The position numbers and the translations under genes are program-made. A stretch of 64,000 bases of DNA from Alloboseaceae bacterium BT-24-1. GTDB taxonomy: Bacteria > Pseudomonadota > Alphaproteobacteria > Rhizobiales > Beijerinckiaceae. The DNA is taken from positions 186,001-250,000 of the forward strand of contig JAOYTL010000010.1 of assembly GCA_025846845.1 (NCBI GenBank), read 5' to 3'. Shown in pieces: positions 8,713 to 16,315 of the stretch (positions are counted from its first letter, which is position 1; each line of letters opens with the position of its first letter). Below the pieces are notes generated by a model. The model was not told the origin of the DNA and searched no databases. It saw nothing but the letters and a program-made list of their open reading frames with translations.

Positions 8713-9056
8713 CGGCTCACCTCCTCGACCAGGCAGATGAGGCGCCGGCGGCCGCCATCGGGATCGCCAACCGCGCGAATATCGAAGATCTGATCGCCGT
8801 CGCGCAGACGCTGGCCTGCATCGACGCCGGCACGCCAACGCAAGGTGATCCGGTGGCTCGCCGCCTGCTCGGGCCGCTCGCCGCGCCAGCGCTCGTCACC
8901 CGAAAGCCATTCGACCTGGGCCCAGACAGCGGCGACAGTCTCGAAGCTGCGAAGTTGGCCACCGGCGCCATCCGCCGTTTCAACGGGTGCCTCCAGCAAC
9001 AGGCGGCGCCTCAGCGCGCCGACGGGGCGGCGACCTTTCGATGTCTCGCGAAGCAT
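8709..9056 (-). CDS. GTA head-tail adaptor / head closure protein (gp7-like)
   Basis: This 115-aa protein begins MLRETSKGRRPVGALRRRLL and fits the phage head-tail adaptor (SPP1 gp16-like) family: an arginine-rich N-terminal strand, VAAVWAQVEWLSGDERWRGER, SHRITLRWRAGVDAGQRL and IFDIRAVGDPDGGRRRLICL. It joins the portal-connector complex to the tail. GTG at 9059 and ATG at 9056 are adjacent possible starts. The ATG overlaps the previous stop (TGATG) and is preferred. Confidence 0.92.
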   Translation of the reverse strand: MLRETSKGRRPVGALRRRLLLEAPVETADGAGGQLRSFETVAAVWAQVEWLSGDERWRGERPEQAASHRITLRWRAGVDAGQRLRDGDQIFDIRAVGDPDGGRRRLICLVEEVSR

Positions 9057-9625
9057 CACAGCCTCACGCGGCGGAACGGGGCGACGAACGCGGCAATCTC
9101 GGCCGGCAACCGCATCGCATCGCGGCTAACCACATCGCCGCGATGCTCGAACCAGCGGCAGGCGAGCCGCAGCACGGCCTGCCGCAACGGCGCGGGTACC
9201 GTATCGCGCGTCGCGCCGAAGCCGGCGACGAGGTCGATCTCGATCGCGGAGCGGGCGCGTCCGGGCACGGGGACCGGCCCCGCAACCCTGACAAGCGGTG
9301 GATCGGAACCTTCGACCAGCGCCAGCGACGACGGCGCGACCGGTTCGGCGGTACCGGCAGCGGGATGGACACGTGCAGCCGTGAGGCTTCGCACCGGCGA
9401 AAGCGGCAGGCGGATCTCACCGCCCTGCGGCCAGGCGTCGAGCACGATTCGCCAGCTCTGCTCGATCAGGAGACGCACGGACGCGGCCTCGATCATCAGC
9501 CGGGCCGCCGTGATCAAGGTGCCGAGCAATTCATCCTCGTCATCGGCGAGTATCCGCAGGAAATCCTTGGCTTCCGACAGCGAGACCGGCTCGATGGCCG
9601 GCGGCGTCAGGGCGAGCGGCGTCAT
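9056..9625 (-). CDS. GTA head-tail connector protein (gp6-like)
   Basis: This 189-aa protein starts MTPLALTPPAIEPVSLSEAK and continues with KDFLRILADDEDELLGTLITAARLMIE, the signature of the phiE125 gp8 / head-tail connector family. A hydrophobic middle region and APLRQAVLRLACRWFEHRGD follow. It is the adaptor ring under the portal. A strong ribosome site (GGAGAG) lies just before the ATG at 9625. This gene normally follows the capsid gene directly. Here 1.9 kb containing two opposing protease genes and a double palindrome separates them, so it may need its own promoter. Confidence 0.93.
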   Translation of the reverse strand: MTPLALTPPAIEPVSLSEAKDFLRILADDEDELLGTLITAARLMIEAASVRLLIEQSWRIVLDAWPQGGEIRLPLSPVRSLTAARVHPAAGTAEPVAPSSLALVEGSDPPLVRVAGPVPVPGRARSAIEIDLVAGFGATRDTVPAPLRQAVLRLACRWFEHRGDVVSRDAMRLPAEIAAFVAPFRRVRL

Positions 9626-9666
9626 GGTCTCTCCTCTCCCGAGTTTGAACCGCGCCGGCGATGCCT

Positions 9667-9779
9667 CGATCACGTCGCATTTTGACGGTTCGTCAAAATG
9701 CGAAAAACGTGATCGATTCTAAAAGTTTAGAGCATTGCTTACGCGAAAAACCGGTTCCACTTTTTCGCCCAATGCTCTA
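9667..9779. repeat. Double nested palindrome (rhizobial-type extragenic repeat)
   Basis: Two adjacent nested inverted repeats are visible. The first has outer arms CGATCACGT (9667-9675) and ACGTGATCG (9707-9715), and inner arms CGCATTTTGAC (9676-9686) and GTCAAAATGCG (9692-9702). The second has outer arms TAGAGCATTG (9728-9737) and CAATGCTCTA (9770-9779), with inner GCGAAAAA / TTTTTCGC and the loop sequence CCGGTTCCAC. The second unit has the form of an element I know to be common between genes in rhizobial genomes. It fills most of the gap between gp6 and the first protease gene, where it could act as a bidirectional terminator. Confidence 0.85.
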
Positions 9780-9810
9780 TCGAACCCGGCCCGACAGCGG
9801 AGACGGTTCG

Positions 9811-10584
9811 ATGCACGGCAGAACGGCGATTGGACTGGCAGCCCTGGCAGCGGCTCTCGCTGCGCCCTGGTCCGCCTCGGCCGTGGTCGGCGGGCGCGAG
9901 GGCGGTCCCCTCGCCAGCGCGACCCTGATGGTCCTCAATGCTCGTGGCGGCGTCTGCACCGGCATCGTGCTGTCGCGCCGCGCCATCCTCACCGCTGCTC
10001 ACTGCGCCGATTCCCGCGTCGACCTTCGGATCCATTGGCGCGAAGGCGGCGAGCCAATGCTCGTCGAGCCCGCAACAATCACGCTGCATCCAGAATTCAA
10101 CGCCAAGTCCGTCTCGAACCGGCAACGCTCGATCGATCTCGCGCTGGTGAGACTCGCCGCGCCGCTGCCGGCGCGTTTCGCGACCGCGACCCTGGTCGAC
10201 GGCGCTCTGCCGAGAGCCGGGTCAACGGTCACGCTCGCAGGCTACGGCGTCGCCCGCGAAGGCGAAGCGAAGACGACCGGTACATACCGTTCAGCCGCAC
10301 TCGCCGCAGTCGAGCCCTATGGCCCCGGCCGCGTCCTGATCTGGGCGTCCGATCCGGCGACCAGCGGCAAGCGGCCGGGCGCCGGCGCTTGCCAGGGCGA
10401 TTCCGGCGGACCTATCGTCGCGGGCTCGGGCAGCGTCGTCGCCGTTTCCAGCTGGTCGACGGGCCCCTCCGGCAAGCAATGCGGCCTGCTCAGCCAAGGT
10501 GTGCTCGTAGCGCCTCAGCGCAGCTGGATCGACCGTACCTTGTCGGGCTGGGGGGAGAGCGCCGACTGGAGCACTGCACCGTGA
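9811..10584 (+). CDS. Secreted trypsin-like serine protease (S1 family), copy 1
   Basis: This 257-aa protein has a signal peptide (MHGRTAIGLAALAAALAAPW, ending SASA at 24) followed by VVGGRE, the usual mature start of trypsin-fold enzymes. The catalytic triad is visible: His64 in TAAHC, Asp109 in SIDLALVRL, and Ser198 in CQGDSGGP. Cysteines flank the active-site histidine and serine as in trypsins. I chose the ATG at 9811 because the longer frame begins inside the palindrome. It is transcribed against the surrounding GTA genes and is followed by a second, divergent protease. Substrate unknown; export to the periplasm or outside is inferred from the signal peptide. Confidence 0.9.
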   Translation: MHGRTAIGLAALAAALAAPWSASAVVGGREGGPLASATLMVLNARGGVCTGIVLSRRAILTAAHCADSRVDLRIHWREGGEPMLVEPATITLHPEFNAKSVSNRQRSIDLALVRLAAPLPARFATATLVDGALPRAGSTVTLAGYGVAREGEAKTTGTYRSAALAAVEPYGPGRVLIWASDPATSGKRPGAGACQGDSGGPIVAGSGSVVAVSSWSTGPSGKQCGLLSQGVLVAPQRSWIDRTLSGWGESADWSTAP

Positions 10585-10642
10585 TGGCAACCGGGGCGTG
10601 AACAGCACTGGACTGCGCCGCAGCAAACCATAGACTGAAGCC

Positions 10643-11518
10643 ATGGCAGCGATGATCTCGACCGTGACCTATTCGAAACGCGCCGCGATCGTCGCGATAG
10701 CTTTTTGCGCCGGTCTGCAGATGACTGCGCCGGCACAGGCTGTGATCGGCGGCGTCACCTCGCGCACGGTCGACGGCGCACGCGCCTCGACCTTGCGGGT
10801 CGAGACCAGCCGTGGCGAGCTCTGCTCCGGCGCTGCGATCTCCTCCGAACTGGTGCTGACGGCGGCTCACTGCCTGATGACCGGCGGCGCGGTGCGCGTG
10901 ATCAGCCTCGACAAGCGCTTCCGCAACCGCACGCATATCGTCGCAGCGGTCCTGCCGCACCCGACTTTCGTGCCCGGCACGACGCCGCGCACCCAGCCGG
11001 GTGCAGATTTGGCGTTGCTGCGCCTCGCCGCGCCGCTGCCGGCCGATATCCAGCCACTGACGCTCGGCAGCGGGTTGTGGCAGGGCGAGACCGTGACCAT
11101 GGCTGGCTTCGGACTCGCTTCCGAAACCAACAAGAAGACTGCGCGCACCCTGCGCGAGGTTACACTCGTAAACGCTGGCAACTACACCACCGCCAACACG
11201 GTCAAGGTTGCTGTCGACACCGAGAACCGTGGCGAGATTCTCGGCGCCGGCGCCTGCCGCGGCGATTCCGGCGGACCGGTGCTGCGCGGCCCGCCCGGAT
11301 CGCGCGATCTTGTCGGCATCGTCTCCTGGTCAAGCGGGCCGCTGAGCTCGCGCATCAAGATGATCTGTGGCGGCTTCACCGCGATCACCCCGATCAGCGA
11401 TCACCGCGCCTGGATCGCCGAGGCGAGCGAGCGTCTGCTCAACTATGGCGACGAGCCGCGGCAGGCGCGCGAGGATGCGCGCCCAAACGCGAGCTACAGC
11501 TGGTGGTTTGGGCGCTGA
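10643..11518 (+). CDS. Secreted trypsin-like serine protease (S1 family), copy 2
   Basis: This 291-aa protein has a signal peptide (hydrophobic AAIVAIAFCAGLQM, cleavage after AQA at 33) and mature start VIGG. The triad residues are His76 in TAAHC, Asp122 in ADLALLRL and Ser209 in CRGDSGGP. It is clearly related to the upstream protease but too different to be a recent duplication. It carries a longer C-terminal tail rich in arginine and aromatic residues. The gene starts 58 bases after copy 1 and ends 6 bases before the capsid gene stop on the other strand, leaving no room for a separate terminator. Confidence 0.9.
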   Translation: MAAMISTVTYSKRAAIVAIAFCAGLQMTAPAQAVIGGVTSRTVDGARASTLRVETSRGELCSGAAISSELVLTAAHCLMTGGAVRVISLDKRFRNRTHIVAAVLPHPTFVPGTTPRTQPGADLALLRLAAPLPADIQPLTLGSGLWQGETVTMAGFGLASETNKKTARTLREVTLVNAGNYTTANTVKVAVDTENRGEILGAGACRGDSGGPVLRGPPGSRDLVGIVSWSSGPLSSRIKMICGGFTAITPISDHRAWIAEASERLLNYGDEPRQAREDARPNASYSWWFGR

Positions 11519-11524
11519 TCTCGA

Positions 11525-12766
11525 TCAGGCCGAGAACTTCAACCCCTTGATCGCGGCGAAGTCCTGCACGCCGCCGCCGACGCGCTTGGTCGTGTAGAAC
11601 AGCACATGCGGCTTGGCGGAGTAGGGATCGCGCAGGATGCGCACGCCCGCCCGATCGACGACCAGATAGCCGCGCCGGAAGTCGCCGAAGGCGATCGAGA
11701 CCGAGTCGGTCGCGATGTTCGGCATGTCCTCGGCCTCGACCACCGGAAAACCGAGCAGCGTCGCCGGCGCACCCGCCGCGGCCGGCGGCTGCCAGAGATA
11801 CTGGCCGGTCGAGTCCTTGAACTTGCGCACCGCTCCTTGAGTCTTGCGGTTCATCACGAAGCTGGCGTTCTGGCGGTAGCCCGCCTTCAGCGCATAGACG
11901 AGATCGACCAGGATGTCGGACGGATTCGAGGCGGCGAAGGCGCCGGCGACGCCGGTCTTCAGCGTGCCGATATTGCCCCAGCTCCAGCTCGCGTCAGTGA
12001 CGGTCGGATAGGCGAGGAAGCCCTTGGGCTTGTCGACGCCGTCGCCATTGACGAAGGCGGCGCCCTCCTGCTCGGCGAAGGCGCTCTCGACCTCCTCGGC
12101 GATCCACTGGTCGATGTCGACGATGGCGTCGTCGAGCAGGGTCTGTGTCGCCGCCGGCATGGCATAGAGCTCCATCGCCGGAAAGGAGAGCTCGGCCAGC
12201 GTCGGGGTGCCGGTCTGCGGACGGGCAGCCGTCTCCGCCACCCATCCGGAAGCCGGGCCGGAGGTCGAGAACGCCTTCTTGTAGGTGCCGGAGGAGATGG
12301 TGCGCACCGTCGCGATCGAGCGGATCGGCGACACGGTCGCCAGGCGCCGCAGGATCTCGCCCTCGACCGTCGACGGCGCGAGATAGCCGCCGTCCGGACC
12401 GGAGCCGGCCGAAAGCGCCTTGGCTTCGAGCCGCTTCAGGCCGGTGGCTTCGCCATGGCGGACATAGGAGGCGAAAGCGGCCTTGTGCTCGGCCACGGCC
12501 GGATCGCGCTCCTCGCTCGCAGCGAGCGCCGGACGGCTCCTGTCGAGGCTCAGCCGGTCGAGCCGGCGTCGGGTCTCGTCGAGCGCATCGTCGAGGCGGG
12601 CGAGCTTCTCGCCGGTCAGCACGTCGCCGCCCATGCGGGTCTCGAGCTCGGCCAGGCGCTCGTCATTGGCGGAGCGATAGGCCTCCAGCGTGTAGCGCAG
12701 ATCGTCATAGATGGCGGCGGCCTCGCCAATCGCCTTGGTCTCGGGAGCCTGGTTCAAAGCAGTCAT
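11525..12766 (-). CDS. GTA major capsid protein, HK97 family (gp5-like)
   Basis: This 413-aa protein has a coiled-coil N-terminal delta region (residues about 15-95, including YRSANDERLAELETRM and LDETRRRLDRLSL) that is expected to be removed by the prohead protease. The HK97 fold follows: GGYLAPSTVEGEILRRL, SGWVAETAARPQTGTPTL, AFVNGDGVDKPKGFLAY, SFVMNRKTQGAVRKFKD, LLGFPVVEAEDMP and FGDFRRGYLVVDR. It builds the particle shell. A clear ribosome site (AGGAG) precedes the ATG. It follows the protease gene by 36 bases. Confidence 0.96.
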   Translation of the reverse strand: MTALNQAPETKAIGEAAAIYDDLRYTLEAYRSANDERLAELETRMGGDVLTGEKLARLDDALDETRRRLDRLSLDRSRPALAASEERDPAVAEHKAAFASYVRHGEATGLKRLEAKALSAGSGPDGGYLAPSTVEGEILRRLATVSPIRSIATVRTISSGTYKKAFSTSGPASGWVAETAARPQTGTPTLAELSFPAMELYAMPAATQTLLDDAIVDIDQWIAEEVESAFAEQEGAAFVNGDGVDKPKGFLAYPTVTDASWSWGNIGTLKTGVAGAFAASNPSDILVDLVYALKAGYRQNASFVMNRKTQGAVRKFKDSTGQYLWQPPAAAGAPATLLGFPVVEAEDMPNIATDSVSIAFGDFRRGYLVVDRAGVRILRDPYSAKPHVLFYTTKRVGGGVQDFAAIKGLKFSA

Positions 12767-12802
12767 GGAATCTCCTGTGGTTCTGCGGCTTCAGGTGGAT
12801 TT

Positions 12803-13327
12803 TCAGGCGAAGGCGGCACGGCTGGGCGGCCGCAGCGCCTTGACGGCGCTGATCCGGGCTTGCGGCAGCATCGGGAAGGTGACGAGCGAGATCTCCCAGA
12901 GATCGACCTTCTCGAGCCGGCGCAGGCCGGTGCGCGGCTCGCTGCGGGCGCGTTGCGAGCGGAAGCCGATCGAAAGCCCGTCGACAGCGCCGTCACGCAT
13001 CAGCGCATGCAGCTCGCGCGCCCGCGCCACGGCGAGCGAAAGCCGGCCACGGACATGAAGCCCGCGCGAATCCTCGCGCAGTTCGAGCCAGCGGCCGATC
13101 GGCTCGGTCGGATCATGCTGCCAGAGCATCCTGATGCCGGCGGCGCCACGGCGGCCGAGGCTTTCGCGGAAGGCCCCGGGCTCGACCACGTCCTTGCCGA
13201 GATCGGCGATGCGGAACAGGCTAGCATAGCCCTCGAAGGCGCCATCCGGCTCGATCCTGGCCAGTGGCTGCGCCAGGAACTTGGCCTCGCGCGCCATTAC
13301 AGGATAACGGGGCATCGGAGCTCTCAT
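12803..13327 (-). CDS. GTA prohead protease, HK97 family (gp4-like)
   Basis: This protein (about 174 aa from the ATG at 13327) has the U35 prohead protease pattern: GAFEGYASLFRIADLGKDVVEPGAF, then IRMLWQHDPTEPIGRW with the catalytic histidine, GLHVRGRLSL, and DGLSIGFRS with the catalytic serine. It processes the capsid N-terminus during maturation. The ATG overlaps the stop of the small upstream ORF by four bases. Later ATGs at 13315 and 13297 are also possible. The longer frame to 13510 runs through that small ORF and is not preferred. Confidence 0.93.
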   Translation of the reverse strand: MRAPMPRYPVMAREAKFLAQPLARIEPDGAFEGYASLFRIADLGKDVVEPGAFRESLGRRGAAGIRMLWQHDPTEPIGRWLELREDSRGLHVRGRLSLAVARARELHALMRDGAVDGLSIGFRSQRARSEPRTGLRRLEKVDLWEISLVTFPMLPQARISAVKALRPPSRAAFA

Positions 13328-13494
13328 CGTGCCCCTCCCCGCCCGCCGCGGCCATTGGGGTCGAGCTGGCCAAGCGTCTCGAAGAAGCGGCCGAACACCT
13401 CGCGTGGCTGGCGACCGGGACGCGGCGCGGCCGCGTTCCCCCTGACAGCGGCCGGAGCGGGCCTGGGCGGCGGCTTGCCACCGGACTTGCTCAT
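13324..13494 (-). CDS. Small basic proline/glycine-rich protein in the GTA operon
   Basis: A 56-aa frame begins MSKSGGKPPPRPAPAAVRGN, continues through RQPREVFGRFFETLGQLDPN, and ends in a glycine/arginine tail. Its ATG overlaps the stop of the upstream small membrane protein by four bases, and its stop overlaps the start of the prohead protease by four bases, so it fits exactly in a translationally coupled chain. I recognise no domain. The central amphipathic helix (VFGRFFETL) between basic flexible ends could bind DNA, membrane or capsid; that is speculation. The tight coupling is the main reason to call it real. Confidence 0.65.
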   Translation of the reverse strand: MSKSGGKPPPRPAPAAVRGNAAAPRPGRQPREVFGRFFETLGQLDPNGRGGRGGAR

Positions 13495-13691
13495 GAATCC
13501 CCTCCCTCATAGCGGGCGTTGAAGCGCGCGAACTCGCGCACGAACTCGTCGAAGCGCCGGTTGGCGGCGATCAGCTCGCGCAGTGAGAAGAGCGCGAGCC
13601 CCGAGGCGCAGAAGGCCCAGAGCAGCAGCGCGAGATGGCCGAGATCGCCGCGGGCGACGATGCCGGCCGCAGCTTCATCGAAGGGACTCAT
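13491..13691 (-). CDS. Small membrane protein in the GTA operon (orfg3.5 position)
   Basis: This 66-aa protein has one clear hydrophobic segment (LALLLWAFCASGLALFSL, about residues 20-38) followed by a charged helix RELIAANRRFDEFVREFARF. It lies between the portal and prohead protease, where the Rhodobacter GTA has the small orfg3.5. Both ends overlap neighbours by four bases. The function of proteins at this position is not established. One transmembrane segment suggests an inner-membrane role during assembly or release, which is inference. Confidence 0.8.
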   Translation of the reverse strand: MSPFDEAAAGIVARGDLGHLALLLWAFCASGLALFSLRELIAANRRFDEFVREFARFNARYEGGDS

Positions 13692-14860
13692 GACGACACC
13701 TCCCGGCGGCCATAACCGACCGCCTCACGTTTCTCGTCCTCGCTGAGGAAGCTGGCCGCGGAGACCCGCCGCCAGAGCGATTCCCGTTCCTCGGCGAGCG
13801 CCTCGATCGCGTCGAGATCGGGGTCGAGGGTAAGCGCGTCGCCGAAGGCCGGGCCGAGCCATTGCGCCAGCGACTGGGCCGTGCGCCGGACCAGCGGTAT
13901 CAGCGTCTGGCGCCAGAAGGCGCGATTGGCCTCGGCGAAGTTGGCATGGGTATTGTCGCCGGGCAGGCCGAGCAGCAGCGGCGGCACGCCAAAGGCGAGC
14001 GCGATCTCGCGCGCTGCGACGCCCTTAGCGGCGACGAAATCGAGCTCGGCCGGCGACAAGGACAGCGGCTTCCAGTCGAGCCCGCCTTCGAGCAGCAGCG
14101 GCCTTCCGGCATTGCGCGCGCCCTGGAAACCGTCCTCCAGCTCCTGCTTCAGCCGCTCGAATTGTGCCTCGGTCAGCGTGCCGCCTTCCGGTCCGTCATA
14201 GACAAGCGCACCAGAAGGACGAGCTGCATTGTCGAGCAGCGCCTTGTGCCAGGCGCCGGCGGCATTGTGCACATCGAGCGAGCAGGCCGCCGCCTCGATC
14301 GGCGAGAGGCCGTAATGATCGTCGACCGGGTGGAACAGCGTCAGATGCAGGATCGGCGGCACCGCGCCCTCCTCCTGGCGGAAGCGGATCGTCTGGGCAC
14401 CGACCGTATAGTCATAGCCTTCCGGCCAGCCGTCGCGGCCGGGCACCACACGCATCCGATCGGGCCGGAGCGCATAGAGCTCGCGTGGCTCGTGGTCGAT
14501 GCTCGCCGCCTCGACATAGGCATTCCCGGCGACGAGCAGGTGGCCGTAGAGCATCTCACGGAAGGCGATGCCGCCCTGACGCGGATTGGGCCGCTCGATC
14601 AGCGCCAGCGCCGGGTGCTCCGGCATCTCGCGCTCGCCGACCTTGGCGATCAGCTGAGTCTGCGCCGCCGCCTCGGCGATCAGCCTGACGCAGCGATGCA
14701 CCACCGGATTGCGCTGATAGCCCTCGCGCGCGAGGGCGCCGTAATCCCGCGGCGTCCAGACCGGGCGACCAGCCTCGTGCAGGGCGATCAGTGGCCCGAC
14801 ACGCGAGCGCTTCTGTTCCGGCGCGGCGTGGCCGCGCAGGCTGCGAAGGAAATTGAGCAT
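13688..14860 (-). CDS. GTA portal protein, HK97 family (gp3-like)
   Basis: This 390-aa protein is a phage portal: YGALAREGYQRNPVVHRCVRLIAEAAAQ near residues 40-67, GGIAFREMLYGHLLVAGNAYVE, YALRPDRMRVVPGRDGWP, YGLSPIEAAACSLDVHNAAGAWHKALLDNAARPSGALVY split over the core, and the FGVPPLLLGLPGDNTHANFAEANRAFW motif near 290. Twelve copies would form the DNA entry channel. A palindromic repeat separates it from the terminase stop. Full length. Confidence 0.96.
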   Translation of the reverse strand: MLNFLRSLRGHAAPEQKRSRVGPLIALHEAGRPVWTPRDYGALAREGYQRNPVVHRCVRLIAEAAAQTQLIAKVGEREMPEHPALALIERPNPRQGGIAFREMLYGHLLVAGNAYVEAASIDHEPRELYALRPDRMRVVPGRDGWPEGYDYTVGAQTIRFRQEEGAVPPILHLTLFHPVDDHYGLSPIEAAACSLDVHNAAGAWHKALLDNAARPSGALVYDGPEGGTLTEAQFERLKQELEDGFQGARNAGRPLLLEGGLDWKPLSLSPAELDFVAAKGVAAREIALAFGVPPLLLGLPGDNTHANFAEANRAFWRQTLIPLVRRTAQSLAQWLGPAFGDALTLDPDLDAIEALAEERESLWRRVSAASFLSEDEKREAVGYGRREVSS

Positions 14861-14882
14861 GGATGTCTCGCCATAAAGCGCA

Positions 14883-14964
14883 CGTCATGCTCGGTCTTGA
14901 GCCGAGCATCTCATGCAAGATGGTCCTGAGATTCCCGGCTCCGCCTCGCGGTCCGGGAATGACG
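14883..14964. repeat. RIME-like extragenic palindromic element
   Basis: The gap between terminase and portal contains a two-hairpin element. Hairpin 1 has arms ATGCTCGG (14887-14894) and CCGAGCAT (14902-14909). Hairpin 2 has arms ATTCCCGG (14931-14938) and CCGGGAAT (14953-14960). The ends form an outer repeat, CGTCAT (14883) and ATGACG (14959-14964). This layout matches the intergenic mosaic elements that are numerous in rhizobial genomes. Its presence inside a packaging operon means the GTA mRNA carries these hairpins between two essential genes. Confidence 0.82.
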
Positions 14965-14971
14965 GCTGTCC

Positions 14972-16315
14972 CTAAAGCCCCCTCACCCGCGGCCGGCCCT
15001 TCGGCCCTAGCATCAGATGGGTCAGCGCCCAGACCAGCGCGTCGAGCCGGTCGGGCGAGCGACCGGAGCTCAGCCCGGTCGGGCTGAAGTCGCACATCTC
15101 GTCTTCCAAGGCCGGAAAAGCGCAGGCGTGGCGCACCCGGCCCTGCGCATAGAGCGCCGCCACCGGCTCGGCCCGCAGGAATTTTCCGCGCGAGGCTCTG
15201 ACCGGCGTCACCGGCACGCCCGGATCGACCTCGCGGATGACGCTTGTCGCCATCTCGCCACCCTGGTTGACCTCGACGAGCAGCGCATCGGCCTCCAGCC
15301 GGCGATAGAGCGCGACCGCTGCTTGAGCCCATTCATGCGGCTTGGCGCCGGCGAGCGTCGCATCCGCCAGCACATGGCCGATGCCGTCGCGATCGATGCC
15401 GGCCGCGACGAGCCCGCAGGAATCGGCCCGTTTCGACGAGGACGCCGGTGGATCGATCGCCACGACGATGCGCGCCAGCGGCGGTGCCTCGTGCTCGCGG
15501 CATTCCTCGATCAGCGCCCGGCTCCAGAGTGCGTCGGCGCTTTCCTCGACGATCTCACCCTCGAGCTCCTGCCGGCCTAGCCGCGTGCCGCCATAGGCCT
15601 GCTGCACGCTGTCGAGAAAGCTCGGCGCCAGGTTGAAGCGGTTGGCACAGGTCGCCGCCCGGCTGACGGCGACGCGTGGATCGTCGAGCAGCCGCTTGAT
15701 CAGTGGCAGCGGACGCGGCGTCGTCGTCACCACCTGCCTCGGCTGCTCGCCAAGTCTCAGGCCGAGCTGCAGCATGTCCCAGGTCTCCTGAAGGTTCGGC
15801 CATTTCGCCAGTTCGTCGGACCAGGCCGCGCCGAATTGCGGGCCACGCAAGCCTTCCGGGTCTTCGGCGGTGAACACCTGCGCGATCGCGCCATTGCCCC
15901 ATTCGAGCCGGCGCCGCGATGGCGACCAGACCGGCTTCTCCCAGCGATGATGGATCGCCAGCAGCCCGGAGACGCCCTCGATCATCACGTCGCGAACCTG
16001 AGCCTGCGTCTCACCGACCAAGGCGATGCGGCCGACAGGCTCTACAGCAAAGGGCCACCGCCCCAGCGCTGCGCCCCGTACCCACTCGGCACCCGTCCGG
16101 GTCTTACCAGCGCCTCGTCCACCAAGAACGAGCCAACTGACCCAATCATCCCGCGAGACGGGATACTGATCCGGACGCGCCCACGCGGCCCAAGTCGTCA
16201 GAATAATTGGCTGCTCTTCAGGTGAGGCCGTCTCCATGAGGCGGCGTACCAGTCGCGCCCGTCTCCTCGGCGGCAAGCGCCGCAAGACGGCGTCCAAGCT
16301 CGCTGCGAAGCTCAT
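14972..16315 (-). CDS. GTA terminase large subunit (gp2-like)
   Basis: This protein (447 aa from 16315) is the DNA-packaging ATPase and nuclease. Walker A is GGRGAGKT (residues 65-72). The ATPase domain continues with RIALVGETQAQVRDVMIEG, GLRGPQFGAAWSDELAKW (Walker B) and RQVVTTTPRPLPLIK. The nuclease domain has IVVAIDPPASS and ADALLVEVNQGGE. A WARPDQ motif before the ATPase is typical of GTA terminases. The start is uncertain: ATG 16315 keeps the helical region usual in the family but overlaps gp1 by 98 bases, while ATG 16237 overlaps only 20. The upstream frame to 16492 is unlikely. Confidence 0.93.
   Translation of the reverse strand: MSFAASLDAVLRRLPPRRRARLVRRLMETASPEEQPIILTTWAAWARPDQYPVSRDDWVSWLVLGGRGAGKTRTGAEWVRGAALGRWPFAVEPVGRIALVGETQAQVRDVMIEGVSGLLAIHHRWEKPVWSPSRRRLEWGNGAIAQVFTAEDPEGLRGPQFGAAWSDELAKWPNLQETWDMLQLGLRLGEQPRQVVTTTPRPLPLIKRLLDDPRVAVSRAATCANRFNLAPSFLDSVQQAYGGTRLGRQELEGEIVEESADALWSRALIEECREHEAPPLARIVVAIDPPASSSKRADSCGLVAAGIDRDGIGHVLADATLAGAKPHEWAQAAVALYRRLEADALLVEVNQGGEMATSVIREVDPGVPVTPVRASRGKFLRAEPVAALYAQGRVRHACAFPALEDEMCDFSPTGLSSGRSPDRLDALVWALTHLMLGPKGRPRVRGL

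Noticed and set aside
11606..13522. Plus-strand frame of 638 codons across capsid and prohead protease
   Set aside because: It is antisense to two well-supported GTA genes and continues across their junction; composition is that of a shadow frame.
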